Part shown: positions 1-6,689 of the stretch, in pieces
Layout of the letters: the number at the start of each line of letters is the position of its first letter
Position numbering within the stretch: position 1 is the first letter of the stretch
Notes under the pieces: generated by a model
The model's database searches: none
Told to the model about the DNA's origin: nothing
The model's input: only the letters and a program-made list of their open reading frames with translations
Position numbers and translations under genes: made by a program
Source of the DNA: Desulfocurvus sp.
GTDB taxonomy: Bacteria; Desulfobacterota; Desulfovibrionia; Desulfovibrionales; Desulfovibrionaceae
DNA: 64,000 bases
Direction: 5' to 3'
Assembly (NCBI GenBank): GCA_020692325.1
Contig: JAIMKR010000005.1
Coordinates: 137,050-201,049 of the forward strand

Positions 1-319
1 GCTCGACCCAATGGGCGTGAAGGGCGGCGCCAAGGACCTCTACGGCTACTGCGTCGATGACCCGGTCAACCGGCTGGACGTGTGGGGGCTGATGGGGGCG
101 GTATGGGAGTTGCCCACAACCGTACTGACAAAAGTTCCAAAGCTCGTGCGTGATAAACTCGGTCTTGATCCGATGCCACCAGAACGGGTTATTAAAGAGA
201 TAGCAGACAAAGAAATCGCCACCCCTTCAAGCAACTCCACCGGGACTCAGCCTACGGAAGAACAATGGAAGGGGCTAAAGAAAGATGTGGATGAGAACGG
301 TGTGCCTTCAGAATATTAG
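1..319 (+). CDS. Rhs protein, C-terminal end (3' partial) with variable tip
   Basis: The reading frame is open from base 2, so this is the end of a gene that begins left of the window. It contains the hallmark end of the Rhs core (LDPMGVKGGAKDLYG, then YCVDDPVNRLDVWGL), after which a variable tip of about 75 residues starts. In Rhs proteins the core forms a shell and the tip is the released toxin. This tip (Trp-Glu-Leu-Pro start, Lys-rich middle, ending Pro-Ser-Glu-Tyr) matches no toxin family I recognise and is short. Because it is the only tip joined to an upstream frame, it is probably the expressed one, and the copies downstream are silent cassettes. Confidence 0.8.
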   Translation, partial: LDPMGVKGGAKDLYGYCVDDPVNRLDVWGLMGAVWELPTTVLTKVPKLVRDKLGLDPMPPERVIKEIADKEIATPSSNSTGTQPTEEQWKGLKKDVDENGVPSEY

Positions 320-376
320 GCCATTAAACTTTTCCTCAAGGATAAAGGTCTCTGGCCTTTTTAGGAAATCGACGCA

Positions 377-532
377 ATGCGTGGAATCACATGGGATAGT
401 TTAGCCCTGTTTGGGATTCTTTCCGCCATTCTATTGTGGCGTTTTGAGATTCCTCTGGCGACAATTCTCATTGTGGCCCTTGGTGGTGGCGCATATGCCG
501 CAATCCGGTTGTCCTTGCGTGGCAAAAAGTAG
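377..532 (+). CDS. Small membrane protein, putative immunity partner of the first Rhs tip
   Basis: A 51-residue frame starting ATG at 377 lies 57 bases after the Rhs stop. It begins MRGITWDSLALFGILSA and has two short hydrophobic stretches (about residues 8-21 and 26-42) before a basic tail ending RGKK. It is not a recognised family. Position directly after a toxin tip and before the next core repeat is the usual place for an immunity gene, and two other tips in this array are also followed by small membrane proteins. The ribosome site is weak (AGGA about 10 bases upstream). Function is inferred only from context. Confidence 0.5.
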   Translation: MRGITWDSLALFGILSAILLWRFEIPLATILIVALGGGAYAAIRLSLRGKK

Positions 533-590
533 CTTCCCCTGCGCTTTCCCATCAAGTTAACCTGCTGGCACTTCAACAGATTCACCTCCC

Positions 591-1082
591 GTGTCCATGG
601 GCGCGAAGGGCGGCGCCAAGGACCTCTACGGCTACTGCGTCGATGACCCGGTCAACCGGCTGGACGTGTGGGGGCTGGCGGAGGACTGGTGGGACGGGGT
701 CCAGAAGATCGGCGAGGGGCTGAACCAGCTTTGGGACAAAGCCCCCGAAGGGATAACCCAGGCGGTGTCCAAAGGCGCCCGGGGGACGGATGAAGCCGTG
801 CGCAAAGCGGTCGAGGCCTATGAAACCAACGCAGACTTGCGGAAATACACCGCGATCGCTCTCGGCGCTGGCGCTCTTCCTGTCGCGGCGGCTGGCGGAG
901 TTGAGGCGGCCCCGGCGGCCGCAGCCACTGTGGCGCGCAACCCGGAAAATGTCGAGAAGGCCTATGATTTTCTCACAGGCGCTTTTGTGCCTGGGCCGCC
1001 TGCAATGACTTGGGGCGGTGTGCGAGGCGGCGGTGTTTCTGCTGGCCTCGACTACATAAAAGACCTGACGAGGAATAAATAA
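591..1082 (+). CDS. Orphan Rhs C-terminal tip, copy 2
   Basis: The frame opens with the Rhs core end (MGAKGGAKDLYG, then YCVDDPVNRLDVWGL) with no upstream Rhs body: before base 595 the homology to the core stops. The tip starts AEDWWDGVQKIGEGLNQLW and continues with an Ala/Pro-rich segment and a C-terminus ending YIKDLTRNK. It may be a displaced toxin module that can recombine into the full Rhs gene through the shared core. A GTG at 591 or ATG at 597 could start translation, but no good ribosome site is present, so it is probably silent. The first two thirds of the tip are almost identical to the tip at 2128-2600. The toxin activity is unknown. Confidence 0.65.
   Translation: MSMGAKGGAKDLYGYCVDDPVNRLDVWGLAEDWWDGVQKIGEGLNQLWDKAPEGITQAVSKGARGTDEAVRKAVEAYETNADLRKYTAIALGAGALPVAAAGGVEAAPAAAATVARNPENVEKAYDFLTGAFVPGPPAMTWGGVRGGGVSAGLDYIKDLTRNK
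595..895 (+). repeat. Long direct repeat, copy 1 (Rhs core end plus tip N-terminus)
   Basis: About 300 bases here are nearly identical to 2128-2430. They cover the Rhs core end and the first two thirds of the tip. The two sequences diverge soon after the shared segment GALP(V/I)AAAGG, so the tips differ only at their C-terminal ends. Confidence 0.85.
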
Positions 1083-1285
1083 TGAAGCGAGTGACGGTAT
1101 CGGATATTATACTGGGCGCAATCTTTGCTTTCGTCGGATGGTCTGGCGCTGATCGCGGTGTGATACGTTATTGGGGGGTTGCGTCCCCATATCCTAGGCA
1201 ATTCGGCTGGGCGCTCATCGCGCTAGGTATCGGCATTCCCATTGCTGCGTACATCATGCGATCCCGACAGGATAGGAACAAGTAA
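1082..1285 (+). CDS. Small membrane protein, putative immunity partner of orphan tip 2
   Basis: A 67-residue protein begins MKRVTVSDIILGAIFAFVGW; its ATG overlaps the TAA of the preceding tip by one base, so the two are translationally coupled. Two hydrophobic helices (about residues 8-22 and 40-58) frame a short loop, and the end is basic (RSRQDRNK). The N-terminus resembles that of the protein at 2597-2803, which follows a nearly identical tip, so the two are likely homologous immunity proteins that have diverged together with the tip C-termini. No family is recognised. Confidence 0.6.
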   Translation: MKRVTVSDIILGAIFAFVGWSGADRGVIRYWGVASPYPRQFGWALIALGIGIPIAAYIMRSRQDRNK

Positions 1286-1334
1286 AAGACTCGGCCGGTT
1301 GCTCTGCCCTTTGTGGGAGCCTTCGCGTTACCGA

Positions 1335-1748
1335 GGCTACTGCGTCGATGACCCGGTCAACCGGCTGGACGTGTGGGGGCTGCGGACTGATGTGCTTTTC
1401 GATTTCGGAGGCGAAGGTCGCAGCCCTCTAGATGGTCCCAAGTATGGCAATTACTGCGGGAAGAATTGGACTGGTGGCTGGAATCCCAAAGAACATGGGA
1501 ACAAACCCGGGCCGCTACCTTCTACCGACAGTCTTGACGAACAGTGCAGGGCCCATGATTATTGTTGGAGCGATTGCGATGATTCCTCAAATATTGAACA
1601 GTGCAAAGGACGATGCGATCAAGTCCTTGTCGAACGACTTAAAGCGTTGGATGAGGACTCTGCCCAGTGGGAACGTCAGCCACCTCCGGGGCAGGAGGAT
1701 CAAGCAGAGGCCATGCGCAAGGGAGCAATCTGGTGGTTCAACCGGTAA
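1335..1748 (+). CDS. Orphan Rhs tip carrying a phospholipase A2-like domain
   Basis: The Rhs core homology starts abruptly at about 1335 (GYCVDDPVNRLDVWGL) and leads into a tip of about 120 residues. The tip has the two signatures of the Ca2+-dependent phospholipase A2 fold: a calcium-loop-like YGNYCG…GG beginning at 1443, and the catalytic helix DEQCRAHDYCW with the His codon at 1554-1556 and Asp at 1557-1559. Further cysteines (SDC, EQCKGRC) fit disulfides. The expected activity is hydrolysis of membrane phospholipids at the sn-2 position, which would kill a target cell. No own start or ribosome site is evident; upstream the frame is open to 1242 but is not Rhs-like. Likely a silent cassette. 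Confidence 0.7.
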   Translation, partial: GYCVDDPVNRLDVWGLRTDVLFDFGGEGRSPLDGPKYGNYCGKNWTGGWNPKEHGNKPGPLPSTDSLDEQCRAHDYCWSDCDDSSNIEQCKGRCDQVLVERLKALDEDSAQWERQPPPGQEDQAEAMRKGAIWWFNR

Positions 1749-1822
1749 TCCATCACCTTGTCGGTGGGAATAGGTTAAGCCAGCTATGCGGTGGGGCCGC
1801 CTTTCTGGCGGCCCTCCTCCCT

Positions 1823-2047
1823 ATGTCTCTGCCATATTACTTTCTCGGCTTCGACATGACAGGAATTGCCGGGAACTTGGCGGCGAGGCTTCCCCTCTTG
1901 GCATGTATAATCTGTGCATTCGCATTTCATAAAGGCCCCAAGCAAAAACCGTGGTGGGCGCTCCTCGCCATTCCGCTCGCTTTTTTGAAGGCTCTTGGTT
2001 TCTGCCTCGCATATCTTGCGTGGAGCTGTAACGGTTTCGCTCCATAA
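1823..2047 (+). CDS. Membrane protein, putative immunity to the PLA2 tip
   Basis: The frame after the PLA2 tip encodes at least 74 residues from the ATG at 1823 (MSLPYYFLGFDMTGIAGNLA). The same frame is open further upstream through another hydrophobic stretch (GGAAFLAALLP), so the true start may be an alternative codon nearer the tip's stop at 1748. Two more hydrophobic helices are visible (around AARLPLLACIICAFAF and WWALLAIPLAFLKALG). No family is recognised. A membrane protein is a sensible partner for a lipid-degrading toxin, but that is inference from position. Confidence 0.5.
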   Translation: MSLPYYFLGFDMTGIAGNLAARLPLLACIICAFAFHKGPKQKPWWALLAIPLAFLKALGFCLAYLAWSCNGFAP

Positions 2048-2060
2048 TGCCTGCCTTTAG

Positions 2061-2600
2061 TGTCTCCACGGTAACTTCGTCTGGCGCGATTACGACGCCG
2101 ACACGGGGCGCTTCACCGCGCTGGACCCCATGGGTGCGAAGGGCGGCGCCAAGGACCTCTACGGCTACTGCGTCGATGCCCCGGTCAACCGGCTGGACGT
2201 GTGGGGGCTGGCGGAGGACTGGTGGGACGGGGTCCAGAAGATCGGCGAGGGGCTGAACCAGCTTTGGGACAAAGCCCCCGAAGGGATAACCCAGGCGGTG
2301 TCCAAAGGCGCCCGGGGGACGGATGAAGCCGTGCGCAAAGCGGTCGAGGCCTATGAAACCAACGCAGACTTGCGGAAATACACCGCGATCGCTCTCGGCG
2401 CTGGCGCTCTTCCTATCGCCGCTGCGGGCGGAGCTGAAGCGACTCCGGCCGCAGCGGCCGCTGCGGCGAAAAATCCAGACAAGATCGCGAATGCTTTGGA
2501 TTTTGTGTCCGGCGTTTTCGATCCTGGTCCCCCGCCCATGACAGGAGCGGGAGTAACAGGATATATAACAAACAAGACTTATGAGCGGTTTAACAAATGA
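2061..2600 (+). CDS. Orphan Rhs C-terminal tip, copy 4
   Basis: This orphan carries the longest stretch of core: from 2064 the frame reads LHGNFVWRDYDADTGRFTAL and then the usual DPMGAKGG…DVWGL, with one Asp-to-Ala change (VDAPVN). An in-frame TAG at 2058-2060 cuts it from anything upstream. The tip begins AEDWWDGVQKIGEG as in the tip at 591 and stays nearly identical for about 70 residues. It then diverges into an Ala-rich stretch and ends TGYITNKTYERFNK. The DWRDYDxDTGRF-type motif is the classical end of Rhs/YD-repeat cores. Toxin activity is unknown. Confidence 0.65.
   Translation, partial: CLHGNFVWRDYDADTGRFTALDPMGAKGGAKDLYGYCVDAPVNRLDVWGLAEDWWDGVQKIGEGLNQLWDKAPEGITQAVSKGARGTDEAVRKAVEAYETNADLRKYTAIALGAGALPIAAAGGAEATPAAAAAAAKNPDKIANALDFVSGVFDPGPPPMTGAGVTGYITNKTYERFNK
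2128..2430 (+). repeat. Long direct repeat, copy 2
   Basis: Second copy of the roughly 300-base block at 595-895. A recombination between the two would delete or duplicate the intervening PLA2 tip and its partner. Confidence 0.85.
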
Positions 2601-2803
2601 GAGTGACATTATCGGAAATTTATCTAGGTCAACTGTTTGTTGGCATAGGAGCGCTAGAGATCGGCGCAGGTGGAGGCTCCTGGCACGGCTATCCCATGCC
2701 ATTGTGGACATCGTACCTCCTTCTCGCAACAGGTATGGCAATACCATTGCTTGCCTGGTACTTGCGCAGACCATCGCAGAATCCAGAGAGCAACAAGCAT
2801 TGA
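2597..2803 (+). CDS. Small membrane protein, putative immunity partner of orphan tip 4
   Basis: A 68-residue protein starts MRVTLSEIYLGQLFVGIGA; its ATG overlaps the TGA of the preceding tip (ATGA). Two hydrophobic helices (about residues 8-22 and 36-54) and a polar tail give the same layout as the protein at 1082-1285, whose first residues (MKRVTVSDIILG) also align. The pair therefore looks like two alleles of one immunity family. No known family is recognised. Confidence 0.6.
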   Translation: MRVTLSEIYLGQLFVGIGALEIGAGGGSWHGYPMPLWTSYLLLATGMAIPLLAWYLRRPSQNPESNKH

Positions 2804-2878
2804 CTCAGCAAGGTGCGGACCACTTGTGATCTCGCTGCCGCCTTGCTTTCTCTACAGCACGCATCGCTCTCGACGACG

Positions 2879-2980
2879 AAGGGCGGCGCCAAGGACCTCT
2901 ACGGCTACTGCGTCGATGACCCGGTCAACCGGCTGGACGTGTGGGGGCTGGAGAGAAAAAACGGGGCGGGGAGCGCGTAA
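2879..2980 (+). pseudogene. Rhs core remnant with truncated tip
   Basis: The core end repeats once more (KGGAKDLYG, then YCVDDPVNRLDVWGL) and is followed by only nine codons (ERKNGAGSA) before a TAA. It is the last copy of the array and encodes no toxin. The stop lies inside a strong hairpin. It may be a scar where a tip was deleted. Confidence 0.75.
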
Positions 2981-2994
2981 ACTTCCCACCCCGT
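2961..2994 (+). terminator. Hairpin closing the Rhs array
   Basis: A 13-base arm at 2961-2973 pairs almost perfectly with 2982-2994 (ACGGGG…/…CCCCGT) around an 8-base loop. There is no strong T run afterwards, so it may be a weak terminator or an mRNA 3' stabiliser. Confidence 0.5.
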
Positions 2995-3206
2995 TCGTAT
3001 GATCGGTGTGCGCTGGGGGGGGAGGCTTGGTCTCGGTCAAGGAACGAAGCAGTGGTCCACGAGCGGACCCCGATTGCCGCGCGGGACAAAAGAAAAGCCG
3101 TCCGAACCGCGCGTGGCGGTCCAGACAGCTTTCTTGCGCCGATCAGGCCGAAACCGTATCGGACGAGCGGAGCCGGGAGGGAGGCGCGCGGGCGCTCCCC
3201 TATGGG

Positions 3207-3347
3207 CTAGTGCTGCTCGTGTTTGCCCTGGTGGATGCGGATGAAGGCCATGGCGAGGATCCAGGCCAAGTAGATGAAGATGAGAGAAACGCCCACAACG
3301 CCCTGGGGCGTGCTGGTGGCCATGTCCTTCAAAAGTTCGCCGAGCAT
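3207..3347 (-). CDS. Small single-span membrane protein
   Basis: A 46-residue protein begins MLGELLKDMATSTPQGVVG. The ATG at 3347-3345 is chosen because a GGAGG sits nine bases upstream; the frame is open further but without a ribosome site. One hydrophobic helix (about residues 18-37, VVGVSLIFIYLAWILAMAF) is followed by a short His-rich tail (HQGKHEQH). The family is not recognised. It is a monocistronic gene divergent from the dehydrogenase at 3607. Confidence 0.6.
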   Translation of the reverse strand: MLGELLKDMATSTPQGVVGVSLIFIYLAWILAMAFIRIHQGKHEQH

Positions 3348-3606
3348 GGATGAATCCTCCGAAAGTTCTCTCCGGCCTCGTGGCCGCAGGCGAATCCATT
3401 TCACTCGAAGCGGCGGAAATGTCAAGGGGGTGGCGAGGAACCGGAGCAGGGCGGGGCGGCTCGCGCGTGGATATCGTCCGGGAGGCGCGCGCCGCGCGCC
3501 TCCGAATGGGGTGCGTCATGTTCACGGGGCCTTGCCAAGGACCGCGCCCGGCGGGTACACCGGCGGTTCCCCACGCGGCCGCGCGTCGGGGGAAAGGAGA
3601 CGCATC

Positions 3607-4581
3607 ATGATCGGAAAACCGCGCATCGTCGTGCTCGACGCCTTCACCATGGGCCAGGACGTGTCCTGGGAACTCATCGAGGAGCAGGGCGATCTCGTCC
3701 GTTACGACCGCACCGCGCCCGAGGAGCTGCTGGAGCGCGCCCGGGGCGCGCAGGTGCTGTTCACCAACAAGTGCGTGCTCTCGGCCGAGGCCATAAACGC
3801 CCTGCCGGACCTCAAGTGCATCTGTGTGCTGGCCACTGGCTACAACGTGGTGGATCTGGCCGCGGCGGGCGTGCGGGGCATTCCCGTGTGCAACGTGCCG
3901 GGCTACTCGCCCAGGGCCGTGGCGCAGCACGTCATGGCCGTGGTGCTGGAGCTGTTCACGCACGTTTCGCGGCACGCGCGCGCCGTGAGCGAGGGCCGCT
4001 GGAGCGCCCAGCCGGATTTTTGCTTTTGGGAGGACCCCATCGTCGAGCTGGCGGGCAAGACCTTCGGCGTGGTGGGATTCGGCGACATCGGATCGCGCGT
4101 GGCCATGCTGGCCAACGCCTTCGGCATGAATGTGCTGGCCTACGTCCCGCGTCCCAAGCCCATGCCCCCCTACGGTCCCTTCGACTTCGCCCCGCTGGAG
4201 GCGTTGTTCGAGGAGGCCGATGTGGTGAGCCTGCACTGCCCGCTCACGGCCGAGAACGAGAACATGGTGAACGCCCGGCTCATAGGGCGGATGAAGAAGA
4301 CGGCGTTTCTGGTGAACAGCGCGCGGGGGCCATTGGTGGATGAGGCCGCGCTGGCCGCCGCCCTCGTCTCGGGGGCCATCGCCGGAGCCGCTCTGGATGT
4401 GGTGCGCACCGAGCCCATCGCGCCGGACAACCCGCTGCTCTCCGCGCCCAATTGTCTCATCACCCCGCACGTGGCCTGGGCCAGCCGCGAGGCGCGTATC
4501 CGGCTGCTCGGCATCGCCGCGGCGAACCTGCGGGCGTTTTTTGCCGGAGCGCCGCAGAACGTGGTCAACGGCGTGCAATAG
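3607..4581 (+). CDS. D-isomer-specific 2-hydroxyacid dehydrogenase
   Basis: A 324-residue NAD-dependent oxidoreductase of the D-2-hydroxyacid dehydrogenase family, probably acting between hydroxypyruvate/glyoxylate-type 2-oxoacids and their D-hydroxyacids in the cytosol. Visible marks are the nucleotide-binding GFGDIG near residue 158, the catalytic Arg in NSARGPLVDE, the Glu in the TEPI segment, and the His in ITPHVAW near the C-terminus. The start ATG at 3607 follows GGAAAGGAG with good spacing. Length fits glycerate dehydrogenases (HprA-like). The exact substrate cannot be read from sequence. It is a single gene with CBS protein convergent downstream. Confidence 0.88.
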   Translation: MIGKPRIVVLDAFTMGQDVSWELIEEQGDLVRYDRTAPEELLERARGAQVLFTNKCVLSAEAINALPDLKCICVLATGYNVVDLAAAGVRGIPVCNVPGYSPRAVAQHVMAVVLELFTHVSRHARAVSEGRWSAQPDFCFWEDPIVELAGKTFGVVGFGDIGSRVAMLANAFGMNVLAYVPRPKPMPPYGPFDFAPLEALFEEADVVSLHCPLTAENENMVNARLIGRMKKTAFLVNSARGPLVDEAALAAALVSGAIAGAALDVVRTEPIAPDNPLLSAPNCLITPHVAWASREARIRLLGIAAANLRAFFAGAPQNVVNGVQ

Positions 4582-4772
4582 CCCGACGGGACGAATCCCG
4601 GCCTTCGGCGAGCTCATCCGCCGGGGGCCGGTGGACAAGCCGCTTCCGGCGCACCACCGTCAATCCGGCGTAGGCCTGAACGCCCCCTCGGTTCTTCCTT
4701 TGGCGGGAGGGTTCCCGCGAACACGATCCGGCCGGTTGGAACCGGGGAGACAGCTTTCTATGGTTTTTACAG

Positions 4773-5270
4773 CTAGAAAGTGTTGACCATGTCGTTGGAC
4801 AGGGTGCGGTACAGATCGGCAACCAGCACCACGCCGAGGACCTTGCCGTTTTCCGCCACCACGGCCCAGCCGCGTTTTTTGCGCAGGAACAGCTCCAACA
4901 CCACAGGCAGGGGATCGGTGGGCTTCAGCATGGGCACGTCCGGCTCCATGTGGCCGTCCAGGGCCACGTGGGTGCAGGCGGCGCTGGCCCGGGCGAAGGC
5001 CTTGTCGAAGTCGGACTCCTCGGCCACCTTGAGTTCGTGGTCGCGCAGGACGTTCTCGTCCAGGGCTGCCAGCACTGTCCAGATGGACACCGCGCCCTTG
5101 AGCACGTCCGTGCGCGAGCCCTCGCGGCCGAGGACGAGCACCACGTTGTTCTCCGGCGTCTTCTTCTGACTCTCGCGCAGAACGCGCACTGCCTCGGCCA
5201 GGCTGGCGCTTTCGTCCACGCTGGCGAAATCCTCGCGCATCAAATCCCAGGCCCTTTTGCGGAACAGCAT
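4773..5270 (-). CDS. CBS-domain pair protein
   Basis: A 165-residue cytosolic protein made of two CBS modules: the first covers about residues 10-75 (WDLMREDFASVDESASLAEA) and the second about 95-160 (ending GVVLVADLYRTL). CBS pairs bind adenine nucleotides and usually sense energy state; no catalytic domain is attached, so this is a stand-alone sensor. The ATG at 5270 is preceded by GGGAG eight bases upstream. The stop lies in a small inverted repeat (CTTTCTA…TAGAAAG, 4754-4779). A partner protein is not indicated by the neighbours. Confidence 0.8.
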   Translation of the reverse strand: MLFRKRAWDLMREDFASVDESASLAEAVRVLRESQKKTPENNVVLVLGREGSRTDVLKGAVSIWTVLAALDENVLRDHELKVAEESDFDKAFARASAACTHVALDGHMEPDVPMLKPTDPLPVVLELFLRKKRGWAVVAENGKVLGVVLVADLYRTLSNDMVNTF

Positions 5271-5520
5271 TCGGCACACTCCCGGTTTCGTATCCGCCGC
5301 CCCTTTCAGGAAAAAACGCCAGGCGGTCTTTTCCGACACATAACCGGGCGCGCGACCGGAGGCAAGGGGGCGTTTGCGGCGGGAATTCCCTGGTCGGACC
5401 GGCGTCGCCCAGCAGCTGTCAGGCGGCCTCGGCGTGGGAGGGGCGCGTCGGCGTCGCCTGCCCGTCCGATCATTCGGACCGGGCGGAACAAGTGGACCGG
5501 CCCCGGGCCTGTTTCTTTGA

Positions 5521-5895
5521 CGTGGCGTTTGCGGAAATCGCACGGCCGGAAGGTCTGGGGGGCGGGGCGGTCTTGGCCTCGCGACCACGGCCGAGGCGGT
5601 GGGCGACCATCTGGCCCTTGACCGCGCGCCGTTCGCACCATTTTTGCGGGAGACGATCGAGGATCCGTTCGAGGTCTGGAGTTGCTTCGAACGCAACCAG
5701 CTCACCGGCAAGGTCCGCCTGACCACACGTTTTGTGAAGTGTGTGGTGCTCGACGGAGACGACATGGAATTCCTCGTCGCGGCGCAGGCGAGCCATGGCT
5801 GCTTGGAAACGTGGACAGCCATGCCCGTGCGTCAGCTGAACTACATTCAGCGGCAGCGTGTCGGGATGCTCATGTGGGGGAGGGGAATCGGATAA
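5521..5895 (+). pseudogene. Relic of Mu-like minor head protein gpF: C-terminal PBECR-like nuclease domain
   Basis: The frame from 5521 has no start, but from about 5587 it reads TTAEAVGDHLALDRAPFAPF, then LRETIEDPFEVW, RFVKCVVLDGDDMEFLVA, LETWTAMPV and QRQRVGMLMWGRG. This order (LRETIEDPxEVW, central KRV strand, WTxxP, ending in a GRG) is that of the PBECR (phage barnase/EndoU/colicin/RelE-like) domain often found at the C-terminus of Mu gpF-type head proteins. The upstream head-protein part is missing. A gpG fragment follows in the same direction, which is the Mu order F-G. So this is the debris of a second Mu-like prophage, not of the element at 40-64 kb. Family assignment rests on motif recall. 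Confidence 0.55.
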
Positions 5896-6009
5896 GATCT
5901 CAAGAGCCGCCGCATCCTGGACCCCCAGCGAAATCGTTTCGGGCAGCGGCCCACGATTTCGCCTTCGCCCCTTCAAAATACGCATTTCCGCGCGGCCGTC
6001 AACATCCGT

Positions 6010-6045
6010 CCAAATACCATCCATAGCGCGCACAGTTTCAAGCGG
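6010..6045. repeat. Dispersed repeat, copy 1
   Basis: A stretch of about 35 bases (containing CCATAGCGCGCACAGTTTCA) closely resembles 48742-48775 (CTATAGCGCGTACCGCTTCA). Both copies lie in phage debris. Function is unknown. Confidence 0.45.
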
Positions 6046-6074
6046 CGCGCCTTTGCCCGGGCTATCTTCGCCCC

Positions 6075-6300
6075 GTGCCATGCACGCATATCTCCATCCA
6101 CGACGAGGCAGTCCAAGCCACCCTGCACGGCATGTCCGAGCGGGCCGGCGACTTGTCCGGCGCGATGAAGGTCATCGCCGAAACCATCGTGGCCAGCGTG
6201 CAGCGCAACTTCGAGGTCGGCGGCAGGCCCGCCAAATGGGCGCTGCTCAAGCCCTCCACGCTCAAGAAACGCGGATCCGGCGGCGGCCCCCCCGTGGGCG
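6075..6300 (+). pseudogene. Relic of Mu-like virion morphogenesis protein gpG
   Basis: The frame gives about 75 residues typical of the phage virion morphogenesis family (Mu gpG, tail completion): ISIHDEAVQATLHGMSERAG, then AMKVIAETIVASVQRNFEVG and WALLKPSTLKKRG. The pattern 'DLSGAMKVIAE…VQRNFEVGGRPAKW' is characteristic. After the KKRG segment (about 6270-6300) the sequence stops resembling the family, so the C-terminal half is lost. It follows the gpF relic at 5521-5895 in the expected phage order. Confidence 0.7.
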
Positions 6301-6457
6301 TGGCTTCGACGGCGGTTCTTGGCGAGGGGCGGCCCGGCCCTGAGGCGGTCGACCTTTCTTGGTCTTTGGACCATCATAAGTGGCGTCGCGCCTGGGGCGA
6401 TGCGTTTACCCGAATGCGGACGCCACCGGGAGCGGTGCGACCGGGGAGCGCGCCGGC

Positions 6458-6487
6458 TTGACAAGATGCGGCCGCGCACCGCATGCT
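6458..6487 (+). promoter_or_regulatory. Possible sigma-70 promoter upstream of the RNA methyltransferase
   Basis: A perfect TTGACA at 6458-6463 is followed after 18 bases by CATGCT (6482-6487), a poor -10 match. It is the only convincing -35 between the gpG relic and the methyltransferase. The stretch 6300-6690 otherwise holds no recognisable gene. Confidence 0.3.
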
Positions 6488-6689
6488 CCAGCGTATGGGA
6501 CGTTCCACGGCGTTCGCGCCGTCGCTGCTGGTCCTGGGCCATGGCCGGCGGGCGTCCGTCCGGGCGGAGATTCCTTCCGCCCCCGACGAGCGGCTGCGTC
6601 GCGACCTCTCCTGGATCTTCGCCCGGACCGGCGAAGCACTTCGCCCCGTTCTGAATCAATCAAAAAATCTTGAAACAAAAGGCGGCACA

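Noticed and set aside
3037-4638. A 533-codon open frame on the minus strand
   Set aside because: Antisense to the D-2-hydroxyacid dehydrogenase, whose motifs are intact.
4754-4779. Inverted repeat CTTTCTA…TAGAAAG as a terminator
   Set aside because: Short A+T stem with no T run in the correct place for either flanking gene.
5470-6081. A 203-codon minus-strand frame
   Set aside because: The plus strand here reads as a gpF-type PBECR domain and the start of gpG. The minus frame has no motif except the short repeat it shares with 48.7 kb.
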